Origin: Atriophallophorus winterbourni
Taxonomy: Eukaryota > Platyhelminthes > Trematoda > Plagiorchiida > Microphallidae
Reading direction: 5' to 3'
Length of the DNA: 64,000 nucleotides
NCBI GenBank assembly: GCA_013407085.1
Contig: JACCGJ010020363.1
Coordinates: forward strand, 1-64,000
Shown here: positions 1 through 13,100 of the stretch, piece by piece
How the letters are laid out: each line of letters opens with the position of its first letter
Position numbering within the stretch: position 1 is the first letter of the stretch
Notes under the pieces: generated by a model
Told to the model about the DNA's origin: nothing
Databases searched by the model: none
The model's input: only the letters and a program-made list of their open reading frames with translations
Made by a program: the position numbers and the translations under genes

Positions 1-994
1 ACTGACTGAAACTTGGCTCTTTTCATCGAATCGTAAATCAGTAGCATATACAATTTGGACAGATGTGAGAGACCCAAAGCACTCAGCGGTATTGTCATGG
101 TATTCTACCCTCAGAATCGAACGTTAAGTTCAGCCCGCGTAATATCTAAATTATTTCTGGTAAAATGAGCGCTTGGCTCTAAAAGTCTTTATTGTTGATT
201 TTTTCAATTTACCACATATAACTTGGCCAACCTTGTAATGCTCTTCTTATAAGATGTCTGAGGATATAATCGGATGGTACACTTTCATGCTATGAGGCCG
301 AGTAGAAATAATTCCACAAGGTTTCGTCAGAGATGCTCGTCTTTGATTTTCGATTTCGTATTATAATCCAACGCGGAATGTTTTGAGAGCCTAAATGCTT
401 CATGCCCATATAAAAAAAATGATCGTTTTATAATCAGCTTCCAAGTTGTATTCAGATATTGTATGTCACCTCACAATATATAGCGCAATTGCGAACGCGT
501 AGATACTGATTTTGATTCGCGAATCAAGAAAAATATCTCCTGACCATGCAGACGGTGATATAGTCACAAAATGGCATCTTAAAAATAACCGTCTGTTTGC
601 GTTGATTGTGCTTCTTAAGTGATGCAAAAAGCCATTATTAAGGAAGCCTGTTATTTGTGGATGATGAAAACCCTAGACCATGCATTGTAAACGGACAAAG
701 CATCTTAGGCTCAACGGTGTCGGACGATATGGCTGTGTTTACCAACGTAATGCGAGACGTGACTTTAAAACAGTTGGCACGGATTATAAAGTTTTGACCA
801 AAAAAATTCTATAGTTATGCTCAATCGAAATTCGAAACACGAGATTGATTTGATAATTTTCAACATGATGACGGACCATCGTTACTCTCGGATTTAGAGA
901 AGGATTCGTTTTTTTCTGAAAATCTTCCGTTCTGTTCAGAGCCCGATCGTCGTGTAGACATAGTGAACGTGCCAGTTGTCATAAGGCTGAATAC
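1..994. other. Unassigned upstream sequence
   Basis: AT-rich sequence with no supported gene. The last part may be the further decayed 5' side of the LINE remnant that follows. Confidence 0.5.
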
Positions 995-1540
995 CGTCGC
1001 TTTATTCGAGGAGTTATTTTTTACCGATAATGAGGTTAAACGTGCTCTTCAGCTAATAATCACACAAGCCTGTTGGGCCTGAAGTCATTCATCCCCGAAG
1101 AGTGCCAAACTTGGCATTGATACTTGTGGAGCCCTTAATTCTTCTATTCCAGGCTTCCTCACAGCATGAATCAATTTTATGTATATCAAGATAATCTCTG
1201 ACACCATGAGGTTTAATGTTGGATGCTGAATTTTGTTCAGCGTGGTTGATTGAATGTGAGATCAGGCATACCAAAACTCTTGTGTTTTATCAAATGAATT
1301 CTGTAAGTGCTTTGATTCGGTAAACCACAGATTGCTTGCTTCCAAACATGAATTCATGGGTATTCGTGGTCCTCGGAGAAGCAGGATAATAAAATTCTTG
1401 AAAAATCCATGATATACGCAGTGTCATTCCTCAAAAAGCGGTGTGTGTTATTGAAATAAGCACTCAGTACTTAAGCCGTTACTTTTCATCCTATTCATAA
1501 ATGATTTGGAGGCAACATTTTTGCGTATGATGTCAAGTTT
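995..1540 (+). pseudogene. Decayed CR1-like LINE reverse transcriptase
   Basis: Translation in shifting + frames gives typical non-LTR reverse transcriptase blocks: KCFDSVNHRLL and FMGIRGP around 1305-1380, then PLLFILFINDLEA around 1475-1515. In the family these correspond to the (A)FDxVNH motif and the block after GVPQGSVLGP. Several stops and frameshifts show it is dead. The YADD block is not found. Confidence 0.7.
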
Positions 1541-4500
1541 TTATATGAATGAATGAACAATTTTGTATAGAGGAATTAGAAAGAGTCAGAGAGTCTTCCG
1601 CTGCATACCTATAGGATGTCACAATTCAATAATTAGCTCAATGTTTCTAGATCGAAGGGTTGTTATTTGACTACTTCGGTCAATTAAAGGGTATGCAAAA
1701 GAATATTTGGGTGACAACGTTTTATGACCCATTCAGCAGTCTTTAAATGTGTTAATAAATGTGCAATTGTTGTACAAAAACAGTGATCTGACGTGCGGTT
1801 GGATTTTTTGCCCCGAAACATTTTGACTTTTGGATATTCATCTAAAAGTTTGCTACTCTTGAATAGTTTCTGTTGTGCGGTCGCATTTTTTCTCTCTGAC
1901 AATTTTAGTCATATTTTAACCGGATTTCTCGCATTCTGAAAATTCTGTGTTACTTTCAATCATAGCTATCGGAATTTATTCGTTGTGTTGCTGTCAACCA
2001 ATCCACAGCAAAGTTACCCTCTCGACGTATATATCTCAGTTTGTTAACGCCCGCAACATTTTTCGCACCGCTAACTATTCTGTGATTTTTGCTATAATTG
2101 CAAAGATTGCGGTACGCTATGCATTTGATACCTGATTCAGTGTTCTACCTTGTGTGGTTAACGAGTTATAGTAGATTATTTGCTAAATGACGAAATCACG
2201 AGTTTCAAAGCAGCTACATAAACCAGTCGACCAAACGCCCATCTCTCATCAAAACAACCAACTTTAGGCTACTGTCATGTGTCACCGCATCACGAGATCT
2301 ATTGTGCAGACAAAAAAGTTCGTTCAACCAAGCTGTGACAGCGAGGTTTGTTCATCCGGCAGCGACGTCATTCAAACTTGACCTCTCTGCCAAGGGCTTG
2401 AATACGCGGAGCGCAACGATGGTCACGGCCATCTCAGCTGATAGGACGAATCTCAACACGCAGAATTGCGCCGAGGTGATGTGCAAAGCGTGGGAAAACC
2501 GGTAAGTCCCAATTAGAGTAAAGTCATAACGTGTTTTCTGTATATGTGTAAGGTCCATTGTAAATTTGACCGTACTTTAGCCACTGAGCCGATAGCATTA
2601 ATAAATAATGAAAAGGTTCCAGGCGCCTGCTATACCTGTGTTATTTGCAGAGCCAACTTTTTCCATGATGCCACTACTTTGAATCCAAAATAGAAAAAAG
2701 AATGGCTAGTTGAGCCTTCGATTGGAGGATATATTGTTAAATCATGTCATTACGCAATTAATCACTGATGTAATCCGTCTTATCAATACAATGATTTCGG
2801 AACCACTGCTGAAGGAATCTGAAACTAAGGCTAATAGTGTGACAAAAATAAAAACGTAGGGTTAATCCCGTTTTGGAATCGCTAAAACGACAGCCGCCGT
2901 AGGAAATTTTTACAGAGATGTGCTGCTACGGTCGACCTCAGCGTGCACTCTAAAGTTGCTGGTCCAGCACAAAATGGTTGAAATTCTAAAAAGTTCGACT
3001 TTCAAATACGCAATAAGTACTCGTGATATCTACCAACGATAGCGAGTCGCAAGAAACCCTGTTTTATAGCAAACAGTATCATGACCTCGATAAATGGTCT
3101 TAAATTTGCCACCTAATGCAAAATAAAATGTACTATCAGACGAAGTGACTCGTTTAATAGCCACTCAACTTCAGCTATATTGGTCAACCTCGCTTGTTAA
3201 ATGTCACACTGAAATGCGAGGCTGATATCGAGAACGTAGTGCTGAATGTGTACCGACTCAAGACTGATCTCGACTCGAATGCCGCATATATCCCAATGTA
3301 CAATTGTTGGAAAGGAATGGTATCAGTATCAGTATCACAGGGCAATAGTCGACCAAGTCGAAACGAGTGTCCAGATTCTTTCGTAGGTGTGCTTGAAAAC
3401 ACCCGCCACTACCAGGATTTATTTGTTTGGAGCACATGCGTGTGTACTTGTGAATGGAAGATGGAAAAGGTCTCATCACCGTAAGGTGAGAGATTTAATG
3501 CATGTTGCGTGTCCAATCGAATGAAACCAAGATGGACAGCAGTTAATTTCAAAAAAAACGCAAAAAAGGAAAAGAAACGCTTTTTGTGTTTCGAAAAGAT
3601 TTTCACAATAATTTTGTTGTTTTTGACAATAAATTAGGAAAGATTTAATCTTAGAGGTAATGCTTCGAAAGTAACACATGCCACCGTCCGTGCAGCCCAA
3701 GTTTGAACGGATTTACTGAAGTTGCCGAGAATATTTCTGAGGGGAGTGCGTGTCCATGCGTTTCACACGGAAGCTAAAGAAGTGCGTTTCTTGATTCACC
3801 CTGGTGTGCTGCTTTACTTAGGCTTAGACATTGCCCTCGTGTAACACAACTATAGAGAGAACGAAAGAAATGTCGTCGAATTAAGAACGCTTGATCCTTC
3901 TAAATCTTTAAAGAGTCTCTATAAGATCCCCCATTAAGCTCCTCTCCAGATCCTAATGCTAATAATAATTAAATGATTAAGAGATTAATAGATTAAATAG
4001 ATTAATAGCTCATTGCAAAGGGTGATTGCTGATGTTCGAGTAATAAATTGTATGTCAAATCAAATCCCCTGCGTCATAGATGATGTTGATAACCGTATAA
4101 CCTAATAAATTGTAGGTTGTATTGGCCCTATTGTATGGTTCCTTCCCGCTGAAACAACGACATTTTAACATCTCACCACTGTATTTCACTGTAAATTTTG
4201 CATAATCTTCTTTAATCTTTGGCGAACCCGTGCTTGAAGTGCTAGTACAGCGTAAGTTTCACGTAGTAATTTTACAACGGGAATTGTCTTTTTTTTGAGA
4301 ATCGCCTGAAAAGACAATTTAGAATGACAATGTCGGTGGTTTTGCTGGTGGGGGATTATGGTGTCTCGACATCCTGAGGTTTTGGCATTTCCTCCACACA
4401 CAAAGTACTTTAAAGCGGTGTTCCATAAGTGGTTGTGTACGACAAAAGAATGTAACGGAAAACTGAACTGAACTGGTAACAGGTAAGATTTGTGAATAAA

Positions 4501-5461
4501 TTGGGAAAAATTTTAAAACTGTTAATAAAATAACGAAACCATCAAATGTTTGTCGATGGAATACACTTTGGCAATAACGGTGCTGTTTTGCTTCGCAGCC
4601 CATTGTTTAAAACGAATTTTGTTTTAAATAATGTTTTTGTGCTATTTTTGATGGTACCACCTGATATCGTACTTTAGTTGGGGGTAGTGATTTTGCAATT
4701 AATTTGCAAACTGGGGTTCCTTTTTACTTTTTAACTATTTGCAACTATTTTCGCTGCGTTTATAATAATAATCGATGTGTACATGCTGTCATTATTTCTA
4801 CAACCTGTTGGGGTAATCGCCATAACCCGCTTAATTCGGTCAAATTTTCTGTTGCTGCAATGTCCTTATTCCTAAGTATTGTGAGTTGTGTCTTGTACCT
4901 CCTGAATTCTTGTTATGAATTTATTGAAATGATTTCTCTAATTATAATATGATATAACTCAATGACTTAGATTTATATATTTTTAAAATTTTGCTATCGT
5001 TCTTAACCTGTTATAAAAAATCAAAATGTAACAATTAAGTAATAGTTTCACGTTTAATGCTGTTTTTGACAATACATATGCAACTACTTGCCATCATATC
5101 GCGTGCGTAAGTAAATAACTTCAGTGATCTTCATGAGGACGTGTTTATGTTGCGAAACAAAGAAAACACCGAACAGCGTGGAAGCTAGAAACCATTCTTA
5201 TTTTATGCTCCAAATAATTTCAAAAGCTTCTTAGGTTTTTGCAGTATTGGCGGGGTGTTTATACGTTCAAGTATTTTATGGGCTTCTTATTGCTAACGTA
5301 GTCTAATACATTCGTTAAATCGATAATAAATATTCTATAATATCATTCGCCGCTCCAGACACTTCTTGTAGCTAATTCATTTGATGATTTAAGTATTTCG
5401 CATCTCGTGGCACATTTTCCCTGCCAACTGAAAAGTGATCTATGAGGTGGCCGTAATAATT
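1541..5461. other. No recognisable feature
   Basis: AT-rich intergenic sequence. Short open frames, such as one at 3194-3484, have no recognisable domain. Nothing can be supported here. Confidence 0.5.
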
Positions 5462-5590
5462 TTGTTCTGTGTATGTATGTATGAATGCATATGCCAACTC
5501 CAGGCAAAGTGCCGCACAGTCGTAGACTGCACAAAGGCGAAGATACTGTCAGGTTGCCCGAATTTAGACATAAATAAAATAGAAAATGAA
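5462..5590 (-). repeat. SINE-like repeat, partial copy
   Basis: Tail-proximal part of the dispersed ~230-270-bp repeat (GGCAAAGTGCCGCACAG and ATACTGTCAGGTTGCCC), preceded by the TGTATG microsatellite that marks its tail. Strand is set by defining the (CATAC)n side as the 3' tail. Confidence 0.75.
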
Positions 5591-5877
5591 AATGTTTTAT
5601 CAGCTCTGACATGACTTTATCTTTGTCAGGAACCTTTCCTTTTGATAAGCGGTCGATCGCTTTATTGAGCTCATCAATAGTAGGGGGCGTGCTTAAATGT
5701 TGAATGCTTGGAAAATGTTCAACGGTTCCAAATACACTCGTTTTATCAATGCTGTAATTATATTATAATAAAGAGAAGTGTTCTATTACAACTTCAATCT
5801 GTTGAAATTTGTTGACAAACGGGTTACCAGATAGTGATTTCAAGAGAAGCTGTTGAAAACTTCTAGATTTAAATAGC

Positions 5878-6108
5878 TGATGGTATGGTATAGTATGAAA
5901 GCGCAAGCCTGATCCATGCAAAGTGCCGCACAGTCCGAGACTGCACGTGGGATAAGATACTGCCAGGTTGCCCAGGCCTAGACAGATATGAGAAAGAAAC
6001 AATAGCGTGTTTTAGAATGCAGCTCACTACCTCTGGCTTATCAATTTAGCGCGGTGCTAGCCGCACAACACAAAGTACTGCACGATTACACATCCATGCA
6101 AAACAGCC
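5878..6108 (-). repeat. SINE-like repeat, near full length
   Basis: Complete copy from the TATGG tail to CACATCCATGC. The flanks AATAGCTGATG and AACAGCCGATA resemble a degraded target-site duplication. Confidence 0.8.
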
Positions 6109-6129
6109 GATATTGTAGTTTTAGAGAGA

Positions 6130-6360
6130 CCCGCGTCAGTCTTTTATCAGATATTATTGTATTTTATTTGATAAAATGAAAAATACCACAAATTCACGAA
6201 ATTGCATGCAGTGAAATTACTAAAACAAGCTGCTTTCTGTGTATTTGCTTTTGCATGTTCCGGTTGCCCGCTTTCTTTTTTAATCGTTTGCTTATCTGCT
6301 TTTACTGCCTTATGTTACTTGGCACTTTGTCTGACTACAGATGATGATGACACTGGAACA
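6130..6360 (+). mobile_element. LINE 3' untranslated fragment
   Basis: Matches the reverse complement of 27246-27430 (shared GCATGCAGTGAAA, AAACAAGCTGCTTT, then a GATGATGAT tail), which lies at the 3' end of a LINE. The open frame at 6202-6432 is a by-product of this repeat and not a gene. Confidence 0.65.
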
Positions 6361-6432
6361 TCTGATACTCAGAGCTTTAATGTCTGCCATTTGCTTGCGC
6401 ATAAGGGGTGTGAAATACGTAAGCAGCATTAG

Positions 6433-7390
6433 TGTGATTCTATCAGGAATCGAATTGTCTTTGTTATCATTTTAGAATTGATTGAGACCTTAGTGTAGTG
6501 TTTCAAATATATATGTCTGCAAACGTATAAAAGGCTACAAACTGAATAAAACGCTGATGCTAAGTCCTTTACGATGGTTGGAACACCAATTACCACATAT
6601 TCGTTTGCCAGGGTGGGGTGTAAACGATCCGACTAATAGTTGTTTGGAGATCTTATGTGATATGGCTACAAACCGTTCTTTGTGGCACTGATGTAGTTTG
6701 TTATGTATCCTATACTTTTGATCGCTTATGCGGAATGTGCCTTTTACCTTCGAAGTACAAAGTTTTGTTACAGGATACTAAGCTCCTACCATGAAGAATT
6801 TGCAACAAGATTGTTTCACATATTTGAGTCGTTGAATTACTAGTAACGCGTGTTTGTATGAAATGAATTCAGCTTGCATTTTCAGAGCAACGATTGCATT
6901 CCGTAACTTTGGTCCTTTTTGGATTCACAATCGACAGAGTTTATAAGGCAGCACATTGCAGAGTCTTGTACGAATATGAAACTAGAATACCGAGAAAACA
7001 AGAATAATGATTCTGTCGTTATTGGACAATCGCTGTCTCCGGACCGTCACTGAAGTTCTTTGGCACCATCGGATATGTTACGCAGCTGTCCACCATATAA
7101 TCCTTGATTGTGATCTAGACATCTGATTAAAACACGTATTTCCACGAAAAATCCTCTTTCTCGTAACTCATATTTGTTTACTACTTTCAGCTAAGAATGG
7201 CGTCGTTGTAATGATGGCCGGACTCTAACTTATGTCGAACAGGTGAATGCCTTTACAATTAAACTAGCAGCATATGGCAGGACCCGTCTCTCTGTTTGGG
7301 TTAGACAAAAAGAGAATTTACTGTGGCTTGTTACTCTCAGCGATATCGACTTTTTGTAGTTATCTTGCTTGCTTGCTTAATTAAACTTAT
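6433..7390. other. No recognisable feature
   Basis: AT-rich intergenic DNA without a supported gene or repeat match inside the window. Confidence 0.45.
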
Positions 7391-7396
7391 TTGTTG

Positions 7397-7660
7397 TTAT
7401 GTGGTGCGGCGAGAAAGCTTGCTATGATGCATGGCAGTGAAAGCTGTAAGGAACTTGTCGTGTTGATATCGCTCTGCTCGTTTACAAAACTTGCTTGAAT
7501 GCATGTTTGATTCAAGATGTAGGCCCCTCATCCCAATTTGTCCGTGCTTAATCTTCTGTAGTCGCGCTAGATTTTTACATCTCAACCTTTGCATCTTTTT
7601 GTATTTTTTCATGCCATGGTTTTATATCAGTTAAGTATTCGGTAATTGCTGCCTGTATAA
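7397..7660 (+). mobile_element. LINE family A, 3' end fragment
   Basis: Shares GAAAGCTGTAAGGAA and the 'TGTAGGC..CTCATCCC' block with the reverse complement of 46200-46430, the 3' untranslated region of LINE family A. It ends near ATGCCATGGTTTTATATCAG. Confidence 0.7.
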
Positions 7661-8442
7661 TGGCTCTTTCCTTTAATGTTGATGCTCAAGTATATCAGGT
7701 TCAACGCATATGCTCTATCTTGAATCTTGTGTCTTTGGTTTACTGCATTATTTGGTAATCATCCCCCAAAAGAGCGATTTTATTCGCATATTTCAGATTG
7801 GCAAACATATCATCCGATAGCAGTTCAGCTTAATCACCCCTCAGACGATTCATTTCCTTTCAGGAACCGTTGACCTCAACTTTCCATTACAATTTTTGTG
7901 TAAAAAATATGGGAACGTTTTCTGGGTTTTATTTTTCATAGTGTTGTTGTGTTATTCAAGCATCTAATCCATATGTACTGATACTGAACATTCAGATATA
8001 AATTACAAAGATAATGTGCGAATGAATTATTGTTCATTTTTGACTCAAATAATGACGTTTGATTCATTGTAAAGAGCGTTCTGTCTGCGCATCCGTTTGG
8101 TGTACTCGTGCTTGCACTGCCTAGCCTTCATAACTTTTTATGGCTCCTCATGTATCTTGGAAATATTTGGTTATTCCTAATGCATTTGAATACATCGTAA
8201 TCCAAAAGTGATAACCACTGAGCGTCTCACACAACTTTGGATCCGAAACCAATTTTTGGTGTCACTAGTCGCCAAATTTTGACGTCTTCAATGTTATCTC
8301 TATTTTACCTGCCTGCCTGCCAATCTATTTACCTATTGCAAATTGTTCTGCCTGCTGTGTGTACTGGTTGTGAATTTCGCGTGTTATTATCGCATGTCAT
8401 TGCATACACCTGATGATGATGTTCAGATTGGCAATCGGATAT
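7661..8442. other. No recognisable feature
   Basis: Intergenic sequence between a LINE tail and a SINE-like copy; no supported feature. Confidence 0.4.
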
Positions 8443-8453
8443 GATCTGATGCT

Positions 8454-8751
8454 CGTATGTATGTATGTATGTATGCGTGTATGTATGTATGTATGTATGT
8501 ATGTATGTATGTATGTATGTATGTATGAAAGCACAAGCCTGATCCAGGCAAAGTGCCGCGCAGTCAGAGACTGCACGTGGGCGATATTACTGTCAGGTTG
8601 CCCAGGCCTATACAGATATGAGAAATAGAGAATACAGATAGTAGTGAGACTCCAGCGTGTTTCAGCATGCAGCTCACTACCCATGGCCAATCAATTTAGC
8701 ACGGTGTTAGCTGCACAGCACAGAAGTACTGTACGATTGCACATCCGTGCA
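8454..8751 (-). repeat. SINE-like repeat with perfect 11-bp target-site duplication
   Basis: Full copy flanked by GATCTGATGCT at 8443-8453 and 8752-8762. Its tail has grown into a TATG microsatellite of about 70 bp on the left. The duplication shows integration by target-primed retroposition or a similar process. Confidence 0.88.
8456..8527. repeat. (ATGT)n microsatellite
   Basis: About 17 tetranucleotide units with one interruption (GCGTGT), forming the tail of the adjacent SINE-like copy. Confidence 0.95.
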
Positions 8752-8937
8752 GATCTGATGCTTGCTTGACAATATGCAAAAACCAATGATGCATGCGTGA
8801 TTCTAATACTGTAAACACTATTTGCTTCTGTATTGTGTATAAAATACTGTATTCGTGTTACTACAACGCTAGCGTGTAGTGAATCCAGTAATCTATACGT
8901 ACTAGTTTTTCCCATAACAATTTGTTTTCATTACAGG

Positions 8938-9075
8938 ATGCCGTCGTTTCTGTTATCGCAAAACAGTCGAGATTATGTACTCCCAGAAGATGGTCTAACC
9001 AAAATATGCAGCAACCATTCTATGTTCCGCTTTCTTTGCTATTCAGCTGAACTTATCCCATGTTTTTTATCGTAA
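8938..9075 (+). other. Possible upstream ORF overlapping the plexin start
   Basis: An ATG two bases after an acceptor-like TTACAG|G opens a 45-codon frame (start MPSFLLSQ). Its stop lies at 9073-9075, so it overlaps the plexin start codon at 9060 in another frame. If the 5' exon begins at 8937, this would be an overlapping uORF able to lower plexin translation. It could equally be chance; nothing shows that it is translated. Confidence 0.3.
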
Positions 9076-10124
9076 CATATATTATCTTTCGTGTTTTCGC
9101 CACTCGTATCACAATGTGCGAATCACTAAGAGCACCATTCCAATTAAATGTTCACAAGAGTTATTCAATTGCGCATCCTAGCGACGTACAACAACTCCAC
9201 GTCATGTACAGGATTTTCGAACCACATTCAGAAGAGTATGTTTTTGTCTCGGGCAAAAATCACATTTATCAACTGAGAGCCAGCGATTTGACTCCAATCA
9301 GAATACGTGTTATCGGACCTAAAAATTTCTCAATTCTATGCATTGCTGAAAATGGCCTTTGCGATGATTGCAGTCATATGGATCCATCTCTGCTTCCCAT
9401 TGGTTATAATAAAGAGCTTTGTGAACCCAGGCTGACAGATAGTTTTGTCAAAGCATGGGCAACTTCCAACGTTCCCGACTCGGAATTACAGAAATTCTCC
9501 TTATCAAAGCATTTTATTTCACCTTCAAAAGTTGTCATTAATGATGATCGAGTAGCGTGCGAGAATGCTCTGTATGTCTGCTACAGTGCTTCTCATGGTT
9601 TCTGTGAACGACTACTGTTGACGGATATCAACCAAACAGCACCATGGACCCCAACTTCTTCGCTTATGGCACAACAAGATACAGGACCAGTTCCAGTTGT
9701 TGGAAGCGACCCAACTACACTGTCAGCTCTTGCTATTGGGGCTCGTTACGTCTACGTAGCAACAGAATCTGACCGTTTGCGTGAAGTTACACTGATCGAG
9801 CAACATCCCCTGTCTGCACGGCTCAGAAACTTTCATTTGGCAGATACCCAACCTGGTCCAGAAAGTTTCTTGCGTTTAACCGTCAATTCAGATTTTCGGA
9901 TTCAATACAAACTAGCTTTCCGTTATCGAAGCCTGACGTCTTCTGAAATCCAAGAATTGCCCCCTGCGCATATCTACTTCATATTACAACAACCCGAAAC
10001 TTCTCCGTTCTTTCGATGGCAACCGAGAATGGCACGAATATGCGATGACGATCAACACTTTAATTCATACGTGGAGCTTCATTTGGCGTGCGATGATTGT
10101 TCGTCACCAGAATATTCCCATCTG
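9060..10124 (+). CDS. PLXN: Plexin exon 1: signal peptide and first part of Sema domain
   Basis: Residues 1-355. The ATG at 9060 opens a hydrophobic leader (MFFIVTYIIFRVFA) consistent with a secreted N-terminus. The Sema propeller starts at VFVSGKNHIYQL, and the cysteine pattern and the RMARICDDDQHFNSYVEL block are typical of plexin Sema domains. The exon ends phase 0 at a GTCAGT donor. An acceptor-like TTCATTACAG ends at 8936, so the mRNA may start further upstream and enter here. Confidence 0.85.
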
Positions 10125-13100
10125 GTCAGTTATGCAATTTCGGTGTATTGAATTGGCCTATTTTTATTTGCTTTTTAACGAATTATATCTCAAGCAAAAT
10201 TTTTATCGTTTTTAAAAATAGTTTTTCACAATTTTTCATTTGGACTAAACTCAGTGTTTGCGAAAGTTTCGATGTTCCGTTTTGTAAATTGCCTCAGTTT
10301 GAAGTTGAAGGCGCAGCATAACTCTGTTCATGTAATCTGCGGGTTCGCACTTTGTGCAGACCGCTCATCTGATGTGATCGGTATCTAGTGCACTTTCTAT
10401 TGATTTAACCTTTCCTACGACAATATATTGAGTGGTTATTGATCTGCGAGCGCACTAAAATTGTTCTAGGGAAACGTAATGAATTCTGTTCTAGCTTACC
10501 GTTTTATGGTTGTTTACAGCATCTGTAAAGATATCGGTCTACGTTTTTAGATATAATTTTATTTACTGGATGAACAACTTTAAGAACAGCTTGATCTACA
10601 CGTATTAATTATACTCCTTGGTACGGCTATGTAGATCACTCATAAATGACGCATTTTTATTCGTCTCCTGGCATATGATTTAACTTGTTCTGCACGAAGA
10701 TTCAGTTATTCAGAACACCACTAAAATGCACAATAGTGTCTTTACCCACGCGCTTTGGTATACAAACGCAACGCATTCGTTACACGTGTATATGTAACAC
10801 ATTTGTGGCTCATTCCGTGTGGTCCGTCGATGTACGGCACTTTCGTTTGCTCTGAACTTGTGATTTCATAGTCCTCACATCTTGCTTAATTGCGGATAGT
10901 ATTTTCTCTTTTTGTCCACCGTTTTCCCATATATTCACCTCATGTTTTCATTAATAATTTATGTCCGCTTATTGGCCAGAGATTAGTTTAAACATATTTC
11001 TGTACGGAACCCATTTTCAGTTGCCGGTTTATTCGTTCGCGCCTACCGCCACCGCATTGTGATCGATTGACCTGTGTGTGTGCATCGCTATGCCACTAGT
11101 CAACAGGTCTATTCTTGTTGAGTATCTCGGTTTAGGTATCTTGATTGGCTCCTATCTAGCGATGCAAGCCAACCGCGTGAATTGTCACGTATGCGCCATT
11201 CATCATGATCTTCACTTGTTTGCTGGGCTGTCTGTGTCGTGCATAGTAATCGTGGCCCGCTTTATCCAATATTTGCTGCTTCGTGTTACTGAATCATTTA
11301 ATGTTTACGCATTAGCTTACTTATTGTCTTTACTCACTTTCCCTTCATTCTAATTGAAATCGTGCTGTATACAGGACATTAAGTTTATGTTGGTGAACAG
11401 TGGCAGAATGGTGGTAACTGTTCAGTCCATCTCAAATCTTAAACGCAAAATGAATATAACTGTGTGGCAGATCCGTTTTCTTTCTTGACCGCTTCCGCAT
11501 CATGTTTTGCTATCGATGAAGTCTTTAGTTTGTGTGTTGTCTCACCGTTAATTTATGCCACTATGTTCTTGCTACGCTGCGTAATCAATGGTAAAATGAC
11601 ATCAAGAGGAAAATTACTGGATACAATCACCATCACGTTTGCAATAGAAATTGATCGTATTATTACTAGACTTATAGCGCACTCATGGCTCCGATATTCA
11701 TTTCTGGCAAAGCTGAAAAAAGGCATCGATGACCAAGTTATCCAAGGTCGACAAGAAGAATAAGCAAAGGAGGAAGGAGTGCTATGCTATCTACATCTAT
11801 AAATTCCGACACTGTCGTTTTATCGAATGCGATATCAATCCTGAACGATATCTTTGAACGCATTTCTTTCAAGTCGAGCCGTCTCACCCATCACGACAAA
11901 CATTCGATCTTCACAAACAATTAATTTACTATTTTATCGTTGTAAGTTTTCCTACGAATCCCACAATCATGTAGCTCCTGGAAGCAGTCTGCCAGTATAT
12001 CGCAGCCCAATTCTTCTAGCTAACGAATGTATACTTTTCTGTGAATGATGGCTTCTATCCAACTTTGACCTTGGTTCTAGGTTTTCAACGCACTACACAA
12101 AGCCGCAAGGGGTACTGCGAGTATAGCGTTATTTCAACAATCTTCTCGTGGATCATCCACTTCTGACACAGAAGTTATCGTTGTTGCTTTCGCTGGACAG
12201 TTAATTGATCCTCCCGTCTATGAATCGGACATTCTTCAGCGCGATGATCGGTCGTCGTTTTCACATTTGGCTGATAACTCGGTGCCCATCAGTTTGAATG
12301 GGTCGGCGTTGGCCATTTTTTCAGTGGAAGAGGTAGCTATTTTTCACGCTTTTCTTATTCTTTACTTCTATGTCAATCATTGCACGGTGTTCGTTCTAGG
12401 TTGCTAATCTGTTTGATCGAGTCATCTTGGATTGTTTGCGTGGCAACGGCCGCTTTGGTCCAGCGCATTTTTTAAGCACTCGCGAACGTGAAAATGATCG
12501 GTGCATGGAAGATCTCAGCTCCGTGAGTTTAAATAATTCTATTTTTTATCACTTTGTACTTCTTACCCTCAGTGATATGGCTCAAAATCGTGTTCAGTTG
12601 CGGTCTTGTTGTAGACATCGTCTTGAAGTTGGAGTGACGAGAAAAGCTTATTATGATGCATGACAATGAAAGCCGCAAGGGAGCTGTCATGCTGGTGTCG
12701 CCCTACTCGTTCACAACACTTGCTTAATTGCATGTTTCATTCGAGGTGTAGGCACCTCATTCCAGTATCTGTGCTTAATCTTCTATAGGTTCAGTATCTT
12801 TTTAGGTCCTACCTTCCACATCTGTTAGGAATATAATTTTGTCATGGTTGTATTGCAGTTAAGCACTCGATACTTGCTACCGGTGTACTACTTTCCATGA
12901 TCTTGTTGATGATGATGATGATTGGACTTTTTATATTCGTTTGCTGTTTGTTTCCCTAGGAGAACCTGCCGTACTACTGTCCTTCACGGCGTACAATGAA
13001 TCGATTTATAACCGGAGACCGACGGGAAGACACAATCAAGGCACCCGCCTTTCTTCTTTTGCCTCAAAATGTCACCGACGTCGCAGTGACCTCGGTGTCT

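Noticed and set aside
8397..8690. Histidine/threonine-tyrosine repeat open frames
   Set aside because: They are translations of the ATGT microsatellite in a SINE-like copy.
11078..11763. Open frames in intron 1
   Set aside because: No recognised domain, no splice phase that fits, and exon 1 runs into exon 2 without missing sequence.
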